Shown here one piece after another: positions 1 to 11,300 of a DNA stretch of 20,943 bases. Below the pieces are notes generated by a model, which saw only the letters and a program-made list of their open reading frames with translations, ran no database searches and was not told the origin of the DNA. Position numbers and translations under genes: made by a program. The stretch's first letter is position 1. Every line of letters starts with the position of its first letter. This DNA comes from Collodictyon triciliatum (lineage: Eukaryota > CRuMs), in NCBI GenBank assembly GCA_043381765.1, contig JBHJMP010000472.1:1-20943 (forward strand). The letters run 5' to 3'.

Positions 1-270
<270 letters not shown>

Positions 271-370
271 GTGAAGTATCATATTTACATCTATCTAGTA
301 GATAGTTCTACTTTCGCCATGTTCACATACAGCCATTTACGAATGTATTTGTAATTACTCACAAACACAG

Positions 371-531
371 ACCACGGACCCCCGCCGCGCCCTGAAACTC
401 ACTCGCACCCGAGTGTGCCTTCATCGCCCATGAATTACACCGGACTTTCACAACCGCAGTCACCCTCGACTTACCAGGCCGCCCCGGGCGTTCGACCAGG
501 CTCGTTTGGTTACGGCTATCAGGACTATTAG
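371..531 (+). CDS. Terminal exon of a plus-strand gene, Pro/Tyr/Ser-rich C-terminus
   Basis: I do not recognise this gene. A CAG acceptor ends at 370 and an open frame (entering with two bases of a split codon) runs to TAG at 529-531. It encodes about 52 residues rich in Pro, Ser, Tyr and Gly, including HGPPPRPETHSHP and ending GSFGYGYQDY. Base composition is clearly GC-richer than the flanks, as in other exons here. An AATAAA signal follows at 632-637, as expected for a last exon. Such a tail is typical of disordered C-termini, for example in RNA-binding or adaptor proteins, but nothing here assigns a function. The rest of the gene lies left of the window. It converges with the minus-strand TMEM254-like gene. 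Confidence 0.55.
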
Positions 532-631
532 TTTCAGCAGCCTTGTCTTCGTGTTACTCATCAAACCCAAGAGATGGGTCTGGACATCTGTCCGTCTCTT
601 ATCCTCTGTTGCTCTTGCCCATTAAAACTTT

Positions 632-637
632 AATAAA
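632..637 (+). terminator. Probable polyadenylation signal AATAAA
   Basis: A canonical AATAAA lies 101 bases after the TAG stop of the plus-strand exon at 371-531, preceded by a T/C-rich 3' UTR. Position and strand fit cleavage and polyadenylation of that transcript. Confidence 0.5.
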
Positions 638-1030
638 TCATTTCTGCGTGATTGTGTGCCACATAATGATATTACCCCCTATTTAGGCCTTTTTTTTCCC
701 CTCGTTGATAGGAATTAATTCTGGTTTGCCCCGTATATTCGTAGTCGACTAACCTGTCTATTCCCATTTTGTTTTGTTTTGTTTTGTTTATTCGTCCATT
801 TTGTCATTTTACTTTGCGCTATATCCGACAAGGAAGCAAATCCACGTATGTTTTTGGGTACGCCCATCCGTGCGTTACAGATTGTGCACCTCTGAAGAAT
901 CCATCTTACTTGGATTTCGTCTCTGCCTTCTTTTTCTAATCACATGGAAATATATTTCAGTTAGTCTATGTTTTTGGATTTTGGGTGTTGAAGTCGGGCC
1001 AACACAGACACAATGGGAGTATGACTGTAA
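638..1030. other. Convergent intergenic region, no gene seen
   Basis: This stretch separates the 3' end of the plus-strand gene from the 3' end of the TMEM254-like minus-strand gene. It is AT-rich and contains a short (TTTTG)n run at about 767-788. An open frame of 90 codons at 774-1046 on the plus strand starts inside that run and has no recognisable features. I regard it as chance. Confidence 0.5.
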
Positions 1031-2080
1031 TCACCAGTATTGGTAAATCTTGATGAGACAGCTTTGTAATGGTGAGAAAAATTGTGTGAAAAGAAAAGAA
1101 AGACATTCAAAAAAAATAAGCAATTAATAAATAAAACGAAGAGCAAAAAAATCGCGTATGGACACGCAATCCTTACGTCCAGCTGCTTTAGGTGGTGTTT
1201 CAAGATGGAAAGGGAAAAAACACCGGCGATGAGAGTTTGTATAGTCCAAAACAACGCCACCTCTGCATTTTTTTTTTATTCATGTTAGAATAAGACATGA
1301 TATCAAGTGAATTAATAATTTGGGGTTGGTTATGAAGGAATATGGCAGGTAACAAGGAAAAAAAATAGTACCCGAGGGAAAAAAAAAACATTTTATGAGT
1401 TGTTTGAATATTAACCGGGTTCCAAGTCCGATTTTGCGCAGAGCATGGCAGCGTAGAGACCCTCTATCACGTGGAGGGACATGGCGATGTAAAAAAGAAT
1501 GACCCAATATTCGGTGTACGGGAGAAGCAGTGACTGGAACTGGTGCAGCGGCTCCCAAACGCTCATGTATTGAAGCGCAACCTTTTGAAAGAAAGAAAAG
1601 TCCGTAAATAAATCAATGATAAATCAATGATAAATCAATAATAAATCAATAATAAATCAATAATAAATCAATAATAAATCAATAATAAATCAATAATAAA
1701 TCAATAATAAATCAATAATAAATCAATAATAAATCAATAATAAATCAATAATAAATCAATAATAAATCAATAATAAATCAATAATAAATCAATAATAAAT
1801 CAATAATAAATCAATAATAAATCAATAATAAATCAATAATAAATCAATAATAAATCAATAATAAATCAATAATAAATCAATAATAAATCAATAATAAATC
1901 AATGATAAATCAATGATAAATCAAAATAAATCAATTAACAAAACAAACGCTGGGCTTCAACGCAGTAAAATAGAGATGACCAAGACCGATCAAAACGAAG
2001 GCCCACGCCCACACCGACGGTGTTTCGTAGGGGATGCGATGGAATATGGATTCTTTTTTTCCTCTGTTGCTGGCGGACAT
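1031..2080 (-). CDS. TMEM254-like small multi-pass membrane protein
   Basis: Exons (minus order): 2080-1949, 1581-1416, 1262-1177, and a tentative last exon 1048-1031. The phases agree (0, 1, 0), giving about 133 residues; vertebrate TMEM254 is about 123. The start MSASNRGKKES follows no earlier in-frame coding sequence. Predicted membrane segments: PSVWAWAFVLIGLGHLYF in exon 1, EYWVILFYIAMSLHVIEGLY in exon 2 and LFWTIQTLIAGVFSLSIL in exon 3. The order of signatures matches the TMEM254 (DUF4499) family: a W..H..E.LYA..LC motif followed by LFW.IQT...G..SL..L. The family's role is not well established. Intron 1 is almost entirely an 11-base tandem repeat. The C-terminus is the weak point: without splicing at 1176 the frame runs on to 961 through low-quality sequence. 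I am fairly confident of the gene and less so of its last exon. Confidence 0.75.
1606..1937. repeat. 11-base tandem repeat (AATAAATCAAT)n inside intron 1 of the TMEM254-like gene
   Basis: About 30 near-perfect copies of an 11-base unit AATAAATCAAT. The outermost copies at both ends carry G for A (GATAAATCAAT), so the divergent units flank a homogenised core. It fills nearly the whole intron between donor (1947-1948) and acceptor (1582-1583). In the pre-mRNA it reads as ATTGATTTATT. Confidence 0.97.
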
Positions 2081-2141
2081 CTGCTGTGGGTCTACGGGGA
2101 TATCTATATGCTTTTTTTTTCTACTCAAAAATGGCATGCCA

Positions 2142-2234
2142 AAAAAGAAAAGAAAAAAGAAAAGAAAAAAGAAAAGAAAAAAGAAAAGAAAAAAGAAAAG
2201 AAAAAAGAAAAGAAAAAAGAAAAAAAAAAGAAAG
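2142..2234. repeat. 12-base A/G tandem repeat upstream of the TMEM254-like gene
   Basis: Roughly seven copies of GAAAAGAAAAAA, followed by a degenerate A-rich end. It lies about 60 bases upstream of the TMEM254-like start codon. It produces open frames in all three plus frames (Lys/Glu/Arg) and Phe-rich frames on the minus strand; none is a real protein. Confidence 0.95.
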
Positions 2235-2615
2235 AACAAGTGAGCGCGTCTCCAGCGGGCCTTAAGTGCGGAGCTTCGACTTTTGATACCCCAGCAGGCA
2301 GCCCCACAGAAGAAGAGATGAGTGATACTTCATCGAGGGAAGAAAACAAAGGGCGGCGCGCTTGAGCACACAAAAGGGAGACACCAACTTGCAGGTCGGC
2401 ACACAACAACACAACGCCTTCACAAGTTTTCTTTTCGGCAACGCATCCCTTTATTTCTCCTTGCTTGCTTTTTTTTTTAAATCAGAAATGAATCTGAGAA
2501 GCCCGGCGGCTGGGTGGAGTCGAGTTGCGCCAAGAACAAAGGCGACCCGGCTTCAACGGAGCTTCTTCGGAAATCCTTTAGGGGAGAGAGTCAGACGGAC
2601 ACATATTGCCATTAG
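2235..2615. other. GC-richer block between repeats; promoter/5' UTR or unrecognised exons
   Basis: Composition rises well above the flanks. On the plus strand one frame reads SPTEEEMSDTSSREENKG and stops at 2365, and another runs from 2362 to 2649. On the minus strand a frame covers 2412-2240. None has a recognisable domain or a convincing splice partner. The position just upstream of the TMEM254-like start suggests its promoter and 5' UTR. I do not call a gene. Confidence 0.4.
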
Positions 2616-3048
2616 GGGTAACTTTCAAAGAACAAAGAGCAAAGAATAAAGAATAAAGGGTAACTTTCAAAGAACAAAGAACAAAGAATAAAGAACAAAG
2701 AATAAAGAACAAAGAATAAAGAACAAAGAACAAAGAGCAAAGAGCAAAGAATAAAGAATAAAGAATAAAGAACAAAGAACAAAGAACAAAGAACAAAGAA
2801 CAAAGAACAAAGAACAAAGAACAAAGAACAAAGAACAAAGAACAAAGAACAAAGAACAAAGAACAAAGAACAAAGAACAAAGAACAAAGAACAAAGAACA
2901 AAGAACAAAGAACAAAGAACAAAGAACAAAGAACAAAGAACAAAGAACAAAGAACAAAGAACAAAGAACAAAGAACAAAGAACAAAGAACAAAGAACAAA
3001 GAACAAAGAACAAAGAACAAAGAACAAAGAACAAAGAACAAAGAACAA
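2616..3048. repeat. 7-base tandem repeat (AAAGAAC)n with a 42-base duplication at one end
   Basis: The core 2762-3048 is essentially perfect AAAGAAC. The left part is degenerate, with GAAT and GAGC variants. The segment beginning GGGTAACTTTCAAAGAAC occurs at 2616 and again at 2658, an offset of 42 bases, exactly six units. Because seven is not a multiple of three, all three minus frames are open and read Leu-Cys-Ser-Leu-Phe-Phe-Val repeats of up to 167 residues. These are artefacts. Confidence 0.97.
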
Positions 3049-3083
3049 GCAACACAACACAACACAACACAACACAACACAAC
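3049..3083. repeat. 5-base repeat (ACAAC)n
   Basis: Seven or so copies of ACAAC directly abut the AAAGAAC array, suggesting one array type seeded next to another. Confidence 0.95.
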
Positions 3084-3289
3084 AAATGCATATGTATCGA
3101 CAAGTATAGATGCAAATTACAACATCCTATCTAGTACAGGCTGTTCAATTAATCGCCCTGCGTGCAAATTACCAAAAAATAAAATACAATAATTGCAATA
3201 ACAAATATATACATAGACAGGGATGAAAAAAAAAAAAAAAAGAGAGAAGAGGATAGGATGCGCGCATATTCAATACCAACCAGGGAATC

Positions 3290-4488
3290 TTAAACTGGAG
3301 GGTTCATCCTGCGATCTTCGAATTCCTTACGCTGTTTCTCTCTCATGCGCTTCATCTCTTCCTCTGAGGGACGGCGGGCATTTGGGGGTATGTTGTTTCC
3401 AAACTGGCCGTTTCGGAACATTCTGTCACGATGAGGGTCATGCGGATGTCCTGGAGGCATGGCACCTGGCCTATCTGGTCTCCCGCCGCTCATTCGAGAA
3501 TACTTCTCCTGTTGGATAGCTTTATACATGTAAGTGTTTTGCGGCAAATTCACTTATTATTTTTTAGGTGCAATTCTTATAATTCAAGAGGTAACTTACT
3601 GCCAACCATTTGACGCTGAGATGACAGCGTAACGAGATGATGGATTTATCATTAATATTATTATTATTATTATTATCAATTTTAGTTAATCTATGATATG
3701 TTAGATTTTGTGTATTTTCATCAATTTTATAAAGTATTAGAGCGGATGTGACTAGAAAAGTAAAAATAAAATAAAGATAATACATAGAGAGGGTGACCCT
3801 TATTAATCTTTCCAGACTTGTACATATCGTAGATAACTTTAAGATGAGGCAGGCGCATACTATGTATGATTGGTTGTGTGCCATTTGTATGATTGCAGGC
3901 ATAGAGATTTACTCAATTAGGTTAAATTAAAGCAAATATAAGACTAGTGAGAGAGAAATCCACACATGTCATCTTCAGTGATCTCGAGGTCGAGCAGGTC
4001 TTCCATCGGCTTTTGGCGGTGATGCATCTTGTCCGTCAAGTCATCATTGTCAGGAAAGTCAGGATAGCGTTGTCGCCTTTTATCAAAGTCATGGGCAAAT
4101 GACCTTCTTCCTACACATTAAAATTGATCTTTGAATAAAAAAAATAATACTTTCTTGCTCGGCCTCGATATATATATAAAAAGAGGATAAAAGCTTGCTC
4201 CTATAGAAGATGCAAGACTAAAAGAGGTAACAAAGAAATAGCTGTTCTATGAAAATAAAGGGAAGAAAAAGAGGAATTAAAACAGAAAAAAGAATACTAA
4301 TATAAAAAAAAACTTGATTCAGGGAGGTCCTCGACTGGTTGTTCATCGACGCGTGGATCATCAAACTCTTTGTTGCGAAGATCTTTAGGCTCTCTCCAGT
4401 CCGGTTGTCCTGCTTGTTCACACAGGACCGGCAGGACGATGCAAGACACAACAACAAGGGCGGCTGCCAACTTCAAGAACGGGCGCAT
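3290..4488 (-). CDS. Secreted or ER-luminal charged protein, not recognised
   Basis: Three exons, 4488-4314, 4110-3964 and 3552-3290, join in agreeing phases (1, 1) to 585 bases, 194 residues plus TAA. The N-terminus MRPFLKLAAALVVVSCIVLPVLC is a textbook signal peptide, with likely cleavage after VLC or nearby. The mature protein is hydrophilic: acidic segments (DEQPVEDLPES; MEDLLDLEITEDDM), then a Gly/Pro/His/Met-rich stretch (MPPGHPHDPHRD), then a charged helix near the C-terminus (SEEEMKRMREKQRKEFEDRR). No membrane segment follows the signal, and I see no Cys pairs or C-terminal KDEL-type signal. I do not recognise a family. The alternation of acidic and basic blocks could suit a calcium- or mineral-associated or chaperone-like luminal protein, but that is speculation. 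The donor of exon 2 (T|GTGGAT) is weak, so that junction is the least certain. Confidence 0.75.
3651..3677. repeat. (ATT)n in intron 2 of the secreted-protein gene
   Basis: Short trinucleotide run within the intron between exons 3552-3290 and 4110-3964. Unlike most intronic arrays here it is T-rich on the plus strand. Confidence 0.9.
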
Positions 4489-4567
4489 TCTTTAAGCTTC
4501 GAAATAAAACTCGGTCACTCTGGCGATAAACGCAGCGTTTGATAATAAATAGAAACTAGCAAGGAAC

Positions 4568-4855
4568 CAAAAACAAAACAAAACAAAACAAAACAAAACA
4601 AAACAAAACAAAACAAAACAAAACAAAACAAAACTAAAAACTAAAAAATAAAAAACTAAAAATAAAAAACTAAAAATAAAAAACTAAAAATAAAAAACTA
4701 AAAATAAAAAACTAAAAATAAAAAACTAAAAATAAAAAGAAAAAAAGAAAAAAAGAAAAAAAGAAAAAAAGAAAAAAAGAAAAAAAGAAAAAAAGAAAAA
4801 AGAAAAAAGAAAAAAGAAAAAAAGAAAAAAAGAAAAAAAGAAAAAAAGAAAAATA
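4568..4855. repeat. Composite A-rich array: (AAAAC)n, 14-base unit, then G-A(6-7) repeat
   Basis: Three array types abut. AAAAC runs at about 4570-4634. A 14-base unit CTAAAAATAAAAAA follows at about 4640-4738. Gs spaced by six or seven As follow at about 4739-4853. It lies 80 to 370 bases upstream of the secreted-protein gene start. The Phe/Leu-rich minus open frames across it are artefacts. Confidence 0.95.
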
Positions 4856-5336
4856 AGAACCATAAGTAAAAAAATAATGATTCTGTAAGAAGTCGCCAAC
4901 AAAGAAAGGCGACATAGGGCCCATTCTCCCTTCGAGCAATCACCTCCACCCACAAAACACCCGGTGTCCTTCCTCCACGATCGGCCTTCCTTCGCCGCCA
5001 TTTTCTGCTTCGCGCGCTCGAGCTCTTGCAAATCACCTCACAAAGAGAACGGGACGGCATTCATTGAAAGCGCGACATTCCGTATTCGCTCGCGAATCTC
5101 TGCCTTTTGCGGAAGCCAAGGGCGGAACGAGGCCTTGAGCACCCCCGCACGCAATCTAGAGGCTCTGCGCTGCAGAACAGAAGTGTTGACAATCCAAACT
5201 CGAATAGATTGCACAAGTTGCTTTTTTTTTTTTAATTCGTTTCAATAACCGGGAAAATGGCTAAATACTTTCCTAGGACCGAGGAAGATTTACCAACCAG
5301 GCTACGTCGGCAAAAACGGGTTGCAGGTGCGGTTGA
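4856..5336. other. GC-rich block upstream of the secreted-protein gene, coding status open
   Basis: From about 4900 to 5220 the sequence is much GC-richer than its surroundings. On the minus strand a frame without a start reads from about 5216 to the TGA at about 5057 and contains NTSVLQRRASRLRAGVLKAS. A second frame at about 5031-4960 contains ELERAKQKMAAKEGRSW. On the plus strand a frame runs 4964-5248. No start, splice pair or domain makes a convincing gene. The simplest reading is the 3' flank of the acylase gene plus the promoter/5' UTR of the secreted-protein gene. Confidence 0.4.
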
Positions 5337-8300
5337 TTAGAATCGGGCTGGGCTGACGTATTCCCTGAACTCCAGATTGCGCTCCAGTTCAGCGCCTAGG
5401 ATGAACCGTGTCGAATTCAGGGGAGTGGCTTGGTTAGATGGAGATTTATCACCGCATAGCATAATATCGTTTGTTCTAAGGAAATGTAAACAAAACAAAA
5501 CAAAAAGACAGAGATTCATTCATTTATTTTTTCTTTCTTTCTTTTTTTTTTTTTTTTTTTTGAGATACAAAAAATGGTAGCGGTATGATGCAAGAGAAGC
5601 AAACACAAACGTTCACGATACTGCTCGCGGAGCTGGTTGTTTGAGTAGTATATGTTCTGGTCGTTGCGGTGGGTGGAGTAGCTTTGTGAAGCATTGCCAT
5701 AGCCAATAAGTCCCTATTAGATTGTTGGTTTAGGTGATCCAGCAAGACCGATATTTTTTTTGGTGGGATACTTTTGACTTGACCGGGCGCGTCAGTTCCA
5801 CAACATGGACATATGAATCACCGCCACCAGAGAGGTTGAAGCCATCGTCAGTGTCTATGTTGTTATTATGGGTATAGCTATATTGAGTCAAGTTTCAAAG
5901 CTTATAAAAACAAAACAAAACAAAACAAAACAAAACAAAACAAAACAAAACAAAACAAAACAAAACAAAACAAAACAAAACAAAACAATTGAAATACTGT
6001 AGATAAACAGATATGGATTGTCATCGGTCCCTTACCAGGGTTCAGAGGAACAACAAAGTAACTCGCACGGAAAACACCGAGCTATTCACGAGGCAGATGT
6101 ACAAGAAAACAAACAGATATTAACAGATTATTTCACATTAACAAAGATAAACACATAGAATATGGTATTCAAGAGTCTCATCGTTTTTCTATATGTTTGT
6201 ACTGAATAGCATATTACTGGATCAGCACCGCCATTTCCTGGGACGGTTCCGTTGGGGAAGCGCCCATCTAGAGGAGAAGCGATTAAGACGAAAAAGAAAA
6301 GAAAAGGGAAAAGACTAAGCAATACACCAACCAACAAGGAAAAGCAAAGAGGATTAAGAGCAATACCATACGGCAGACGGTTTACATCACCCCACATAAT
6401 GTCCAAGGGAAAGTTGCGCTTGTCTAATTGAGCAATTGCCTCTGCGTTCGTGGAAAAAAATGTTAAGAACATCATGGTTGTCGCAAAGAGAGCGCGATTA
6501 TAAAGTACTATCAAACCAAATTAAAGCGTACAAAAACAAAAACAAAAACAAAAACAAAAACAAAAACAAAAACAAAAACAAAAACAAAAACAAAAACAAA
6601 AACAAAAACAAAAACAAAAACAAAAACAAAAAACACGCACCCAAAAAAAAACCACCAAAAAACAAATTGAAAGGATAAATAATGAAAGACGGGTGGATTA
6701 GAGAGTATCCATAATTCTTGGGGAAACCCGATACAATTAAGACTGCATACCGTCCATGTATAAAAGTGCTTCTTCCACATTGACCAGAGTGTTAGGTGTG
6801 TTAAGTGGGTCTCTTTGGGCACACACAATAAAAAGAAAAAGAAAGCACATTCAATTTGTAAATACCCAACATTCTTTATCATAATAGCCCTAATACATGA
6901 TCAGTTTGTATGATTAATTGTATGATAATAAATTTCTTTCGAATACTTACTCTGGATTCCATGGAACCTATATACATGTAAAATAATCAAATATAATATT
7001 AATTCAATAGACTATTGCAATTAAACAAGTGCTATATCAATTAATATGCGGTCATGTCTAAATCTACCACTTACCGCGTACATGCGACTGGTGTAGTCAC
7101 CAGCCTTATTCACCCAGGCATTGAAGAGAACAGCACCTGAGTGATTTTTCAATGATGCAGTTCGTTTTCTCTTTATATAGAAGGAACAAACGCACAATAT
7201 AGATTACAAATACTCCATACGAGATGCGGATTAAAAGAAAAAGAACAGGGCAACAGAGATGACACGAACCACGACTCGTAGCATCAACACGTCTATCCCA
7301 GGCACTCAAGACACGAGCAGCCTCAGCAAAGCGTGGGCTACAAAGGATTTGGTGAGCTCAACAGAAAAGCTATAGCACATGGCTAAAAAATAAAATAAAA
7401 TAATAATGATCGCGGCAAAAGCCCGATAGATACGAAGTTTATACACATTTACTTTGTATTATTGTTAACTAAGGCAACAATCAGGTCATCTAGCATATGG
7501 CGGGTCATTTCAACATCCTGGTTGTGCTTCATAACTGAAACGTAAACAAACAATTCATTACATCCCATTGAATACAAGCGCAATTGTTTTTGTACTTGGA
7601 TCTATCATTTCCAATAACAAATGGCGAAGTTGTTTGGGGTAGTTTTATCACTAAAAACATCCCATACCAACAAATTTATCGAAGCTTATGGCATCGTTTA
7701 CAGCCAGGATGCGAGCTGAAGTCTGAGAACGATGAGACATCCGAGGGGAAGGCTATGTCAAGAACGAGTAATATGTTTACAAAACACTTACATTTGAAGA
7801 TACACGTCAACCTGCAATTGAAGAGGAAACAGATGGGCGTTTTAATCTGATAAATCATACAGCCATATACGCAGGGTACTTGGCGGGGTCCACAAAGTAG
7901 AGAGGAAGGGTGGTTGTCCATGGGGGCTCGTTAGCATTCTACGAATGGGTAATGTAAATGACAACTCTTTCTCATTTTTATTACAAAAGAAAGATGAGAA
8001 ATTATACTTATCATTATTGTTTTTTTAAAAGGGGATGCTAATTACAAAGCACTATTCACAGACAAGAAGGATAATATTGCGGCAGGTCCCACAGAATTTA
8101 CCTGCAACCAACCGCTCGGGGGATTCTCAAAGTAAGGAAGTTCGTCCCATGGATGGTAGACATCTGGCCAGACATTGCGCGAAGAAGTGCCATCTTGTAT
8201 CTTTGCGTGATTATAGTTATCTACTAAAGGAGGCTTCATAGAAGACACATGGAATATTGGAGAAAAGTAGACGAAGATGATTCTTTTCATTTGAGAAGTG

Positions 8301-11300
8301 ACTTCGAGCGATCTGTGCACCATTCACGAATGGAAATGTTACTTGGCCCCATGAGTCAAAGTCACCAGAAGAGCGCACAGGAATGAGTCCTACATGAAGC
8401 CGAAGAAGAGATAGGAGGAAAAAAAAACATGAAAATATGAAATTAAACAAATAAAAGTAAATTATAGCCACACCGCCACTGAAGGATGGGTATCTTACCA
8501 TTGAAGGAATGCATAATATTTCCTTCAACATCGGCATAAATGATGGTGAACTAGGTTATGTACATGTAAGTTCTTCGTAGACAGCATACAATATTATGAA
8601 AAATATTATTATTATTTTTTGTTAAAAATTGCACAAATTCTTACGTAAGGAAGCTGAAGCACTGTGTGGGTTACAAGAGAAAAGTGTTAAGTAATGATGC
8701 AAAAATCATATTATAAATAAAGTCTACTTTATCCAAAAACTTTAGAGGATTTACTGACGAAAACTCACGACGGCAGGCTTCCTTGAATTCATTCAGATTC
8801 TTAGCCAATCCCATCTGCCAAACCTTAATCGATTTTGATGGTTTTTTTTTTTAAAAAAAAAAAACAAATACAATAACCATTAACAATAGTAACATCCAGG
8901 GGTGTGACAAACCTGTTTGGTGACATCAATCCAGCTGGTTTGCAGACCAGGAATACGAATGGCCTATCGTTGAGTGGTCAAAAAATGCACAATTCTTCAT
9001 ATTGAGGTCTTATGATAACAGAGTCCATTCAATCTATATAAGAACGCGTACATATGCCTTTAGGGGCTTTTCAGCCAAGATGGGCCCATGAATAGATTCC
9101 TTGTAGATGAATTCCTCGTCGATATAGCTGTGTTTTACATGGGAAAGGAGAAGAAAATAAGAACACCTAGCAATAGATATTATGCAAATGCATCAGATAT
9201 ACCTTCCATCGTCCTGGAGAACTTTTATGATATGAGTGCGTGTAACAAGCTACAAATAGAAATTTTTTTTTTTTAAAAAAAAAACGCAAATAGTGTGATG
9301 CCAACAACTGATATAAGATCACTTTTGTTCAGTTAGAAAAAATATATGTATTTATGTATAGTGGTATCAGTAACGAGGAATTGGGAACTCAAATGATATA
9401 ACTTTATCCGAATATAATATTACAGGGAGGTAGCGGTTGTCATAGAGATAGGAATTCCCAAGGATGGTAAGCTCATATGCAGTGTGCTAGGATAGAGAAA
9501 AAGAGTGCATTTGATCGAATGAACCAAAAATGACATGTGATTTAGTGTCTTGTTAAATTCATGATATTTATCTTGCGGACACGTACCACTTTAATCGTGT
9601 TGACTGTGTGCGTCCTAATATGTGATTTGAGTATGTCAATAATGTAATTCAATGGTACTGAAAAACGGTAGAGAAGGCAACACCCCTAAAACATAAAATA
9701 AATGAGATAGGTACAGTAAATACTAACCATGATAGAAAATCGTTGATTCCAATCTGAATGACTGGTATGCCGATTAGGCCAGCACCCGTGATATCTACAC
9801 CAGGCGCTATCTGCGCATTTTTTTAAGACAAGAATAAGTTTTGAAAAGTATTATCTAAGAGTGGCGATTGTTTGGAGACAATAACGACAAGACTATGGAT
9901 TGTATGAGGATAATTGACTAATTATAAAGGTATTAAAAGTCTCACCAAGTGTGCTTCATACCACATGAAATATCGCCCATATGGCAAGTGAGGATTAGCA
10001 ACCTGAAGGGGTAGGAAGAGAAGGAATATATTTGCATTCGTAAATGAGCTATGGTATTTATTTATTTATTTATTTTTTTAAAAAAAAAAGTAAAATAAAA
10101 ATTTATTTGGATACCCAATAAAGAAACAATTTACCAGCATAGCTTTCCCAGTATTCGTCTTGCGCGGTGAGCTAGACATTATTAGACATCGTTGTTACTT
10201 TAAAATGCATAAACAACTATTCCTATGGTTTTACTTGCGTATACAGCAATACTGATAGAATAGACATTAGTAATGTTGATGCTAAATTCATACATAGCCC
10301 ATGCATTTGAGCCCGGTTTCATCCACTCAGGAATTTTACTGTTAAGAAGATCGAAGGTCTTGTTTGAAGAACTCTAATAGTTGAAACCAGGGATAATGAA
10401 TGAAGTAATGATAATATAAAATACCGATGCATTCATCCTTTTTTTTTATGGGATAGCATAATGGCATGGTAATTAAGAATTGTAAATGATCCGATAATAT
10501 CATACACCAGGTGCCAACCAGGCCAGCTATATGTCAAAGTTATTGCACTTTGTTAATAATATCATCTAGAGTTGTCAAGAAATATATGCAATTCGAACAT
10601 TCGAAAACGATGATGGTGTGCAGAAAATAACAAACGGATTCTGTTTCAGCATCAAGGCCAATAGCAAAGTAGAACAAGACACGAATGCCATGTTTGGCCA
10701 TATCAAGACCAGTAACAGGTAAGAGGGGCTTCAACTATTTAATTTTTGTATAAATCAGAGGAATGTCTACAGATGTGTAGATATGCAGTGGGTTGATAAA
10801 TAGAAAGTCAAAATGGCTCGAAAAGATGAAAGAAGTACACGAGGGCCAACACGGTCCGGATATTTGGCAAAATATGCACTGAATCCAGCAGCAAAGTCCT
10901 CGAAGTAAGCTCTGTAGACAGGATCCATAGTTGGGTATTTGCTTTCAACGATGCTCGGGAGACCTTAACAGCACATATTATTTTATTTTTTTGAAAGAGC
11001 GATTCATTAGACAGGGAAACATTGGGCACTTTGTGTGGAATAGGAAATATAGCTTTTCCAACTGGTTGGGGGTATATATGTCGCGAAAGATTCGGATACC
11101 GAAACTCAAGATGGCACGGTCGCTACGAATGCGTGCATTTCCAAAGTACCTAAGTTCAAAGTTATGTTAGCCTCAACTACATGATTTTGAACGAGTGGGA
11201 CAATCACTGGAACCGGGTAAACGAGCGGAACTTTTACTTGGCTGACTCCGCCTTGGCTTCCATGACAAGTTCCAAGATGAGGTCGCCTATTTGGTATTTA

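Noticed and set aside
2578-3115. Three long minus-strand open frames of 137 to 167 codons reading Leu-Cys-Ser-Leu-Phe-Phe-Val repeats
   Set aside because: All three frames are open only because the 7-base AAAGAAC array has no stop in this orientation. There is no composition or splice support.
4698-5060. Minus-strand Phe-rich open frames over the A-rich array
   Set aside because: They are translations of (GA7)n and the 14-base array. The GC-rich part upstream is discussed separately and is not shown to be joined to them.
6436-6882. Asn-Lys repeat protein on plus and Val-Phe repeat protein on minus
   Set aside because: Both are read-through of the intronic (AAAAAC)n array between acylase exons that are in phase without it.
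7584-7850. 88-codon plus-strand open frame
   Set aside because: It lies antisense over acylase exon 7722-7668 and its introns. The minus-strand reading carries the conserved family motifs.
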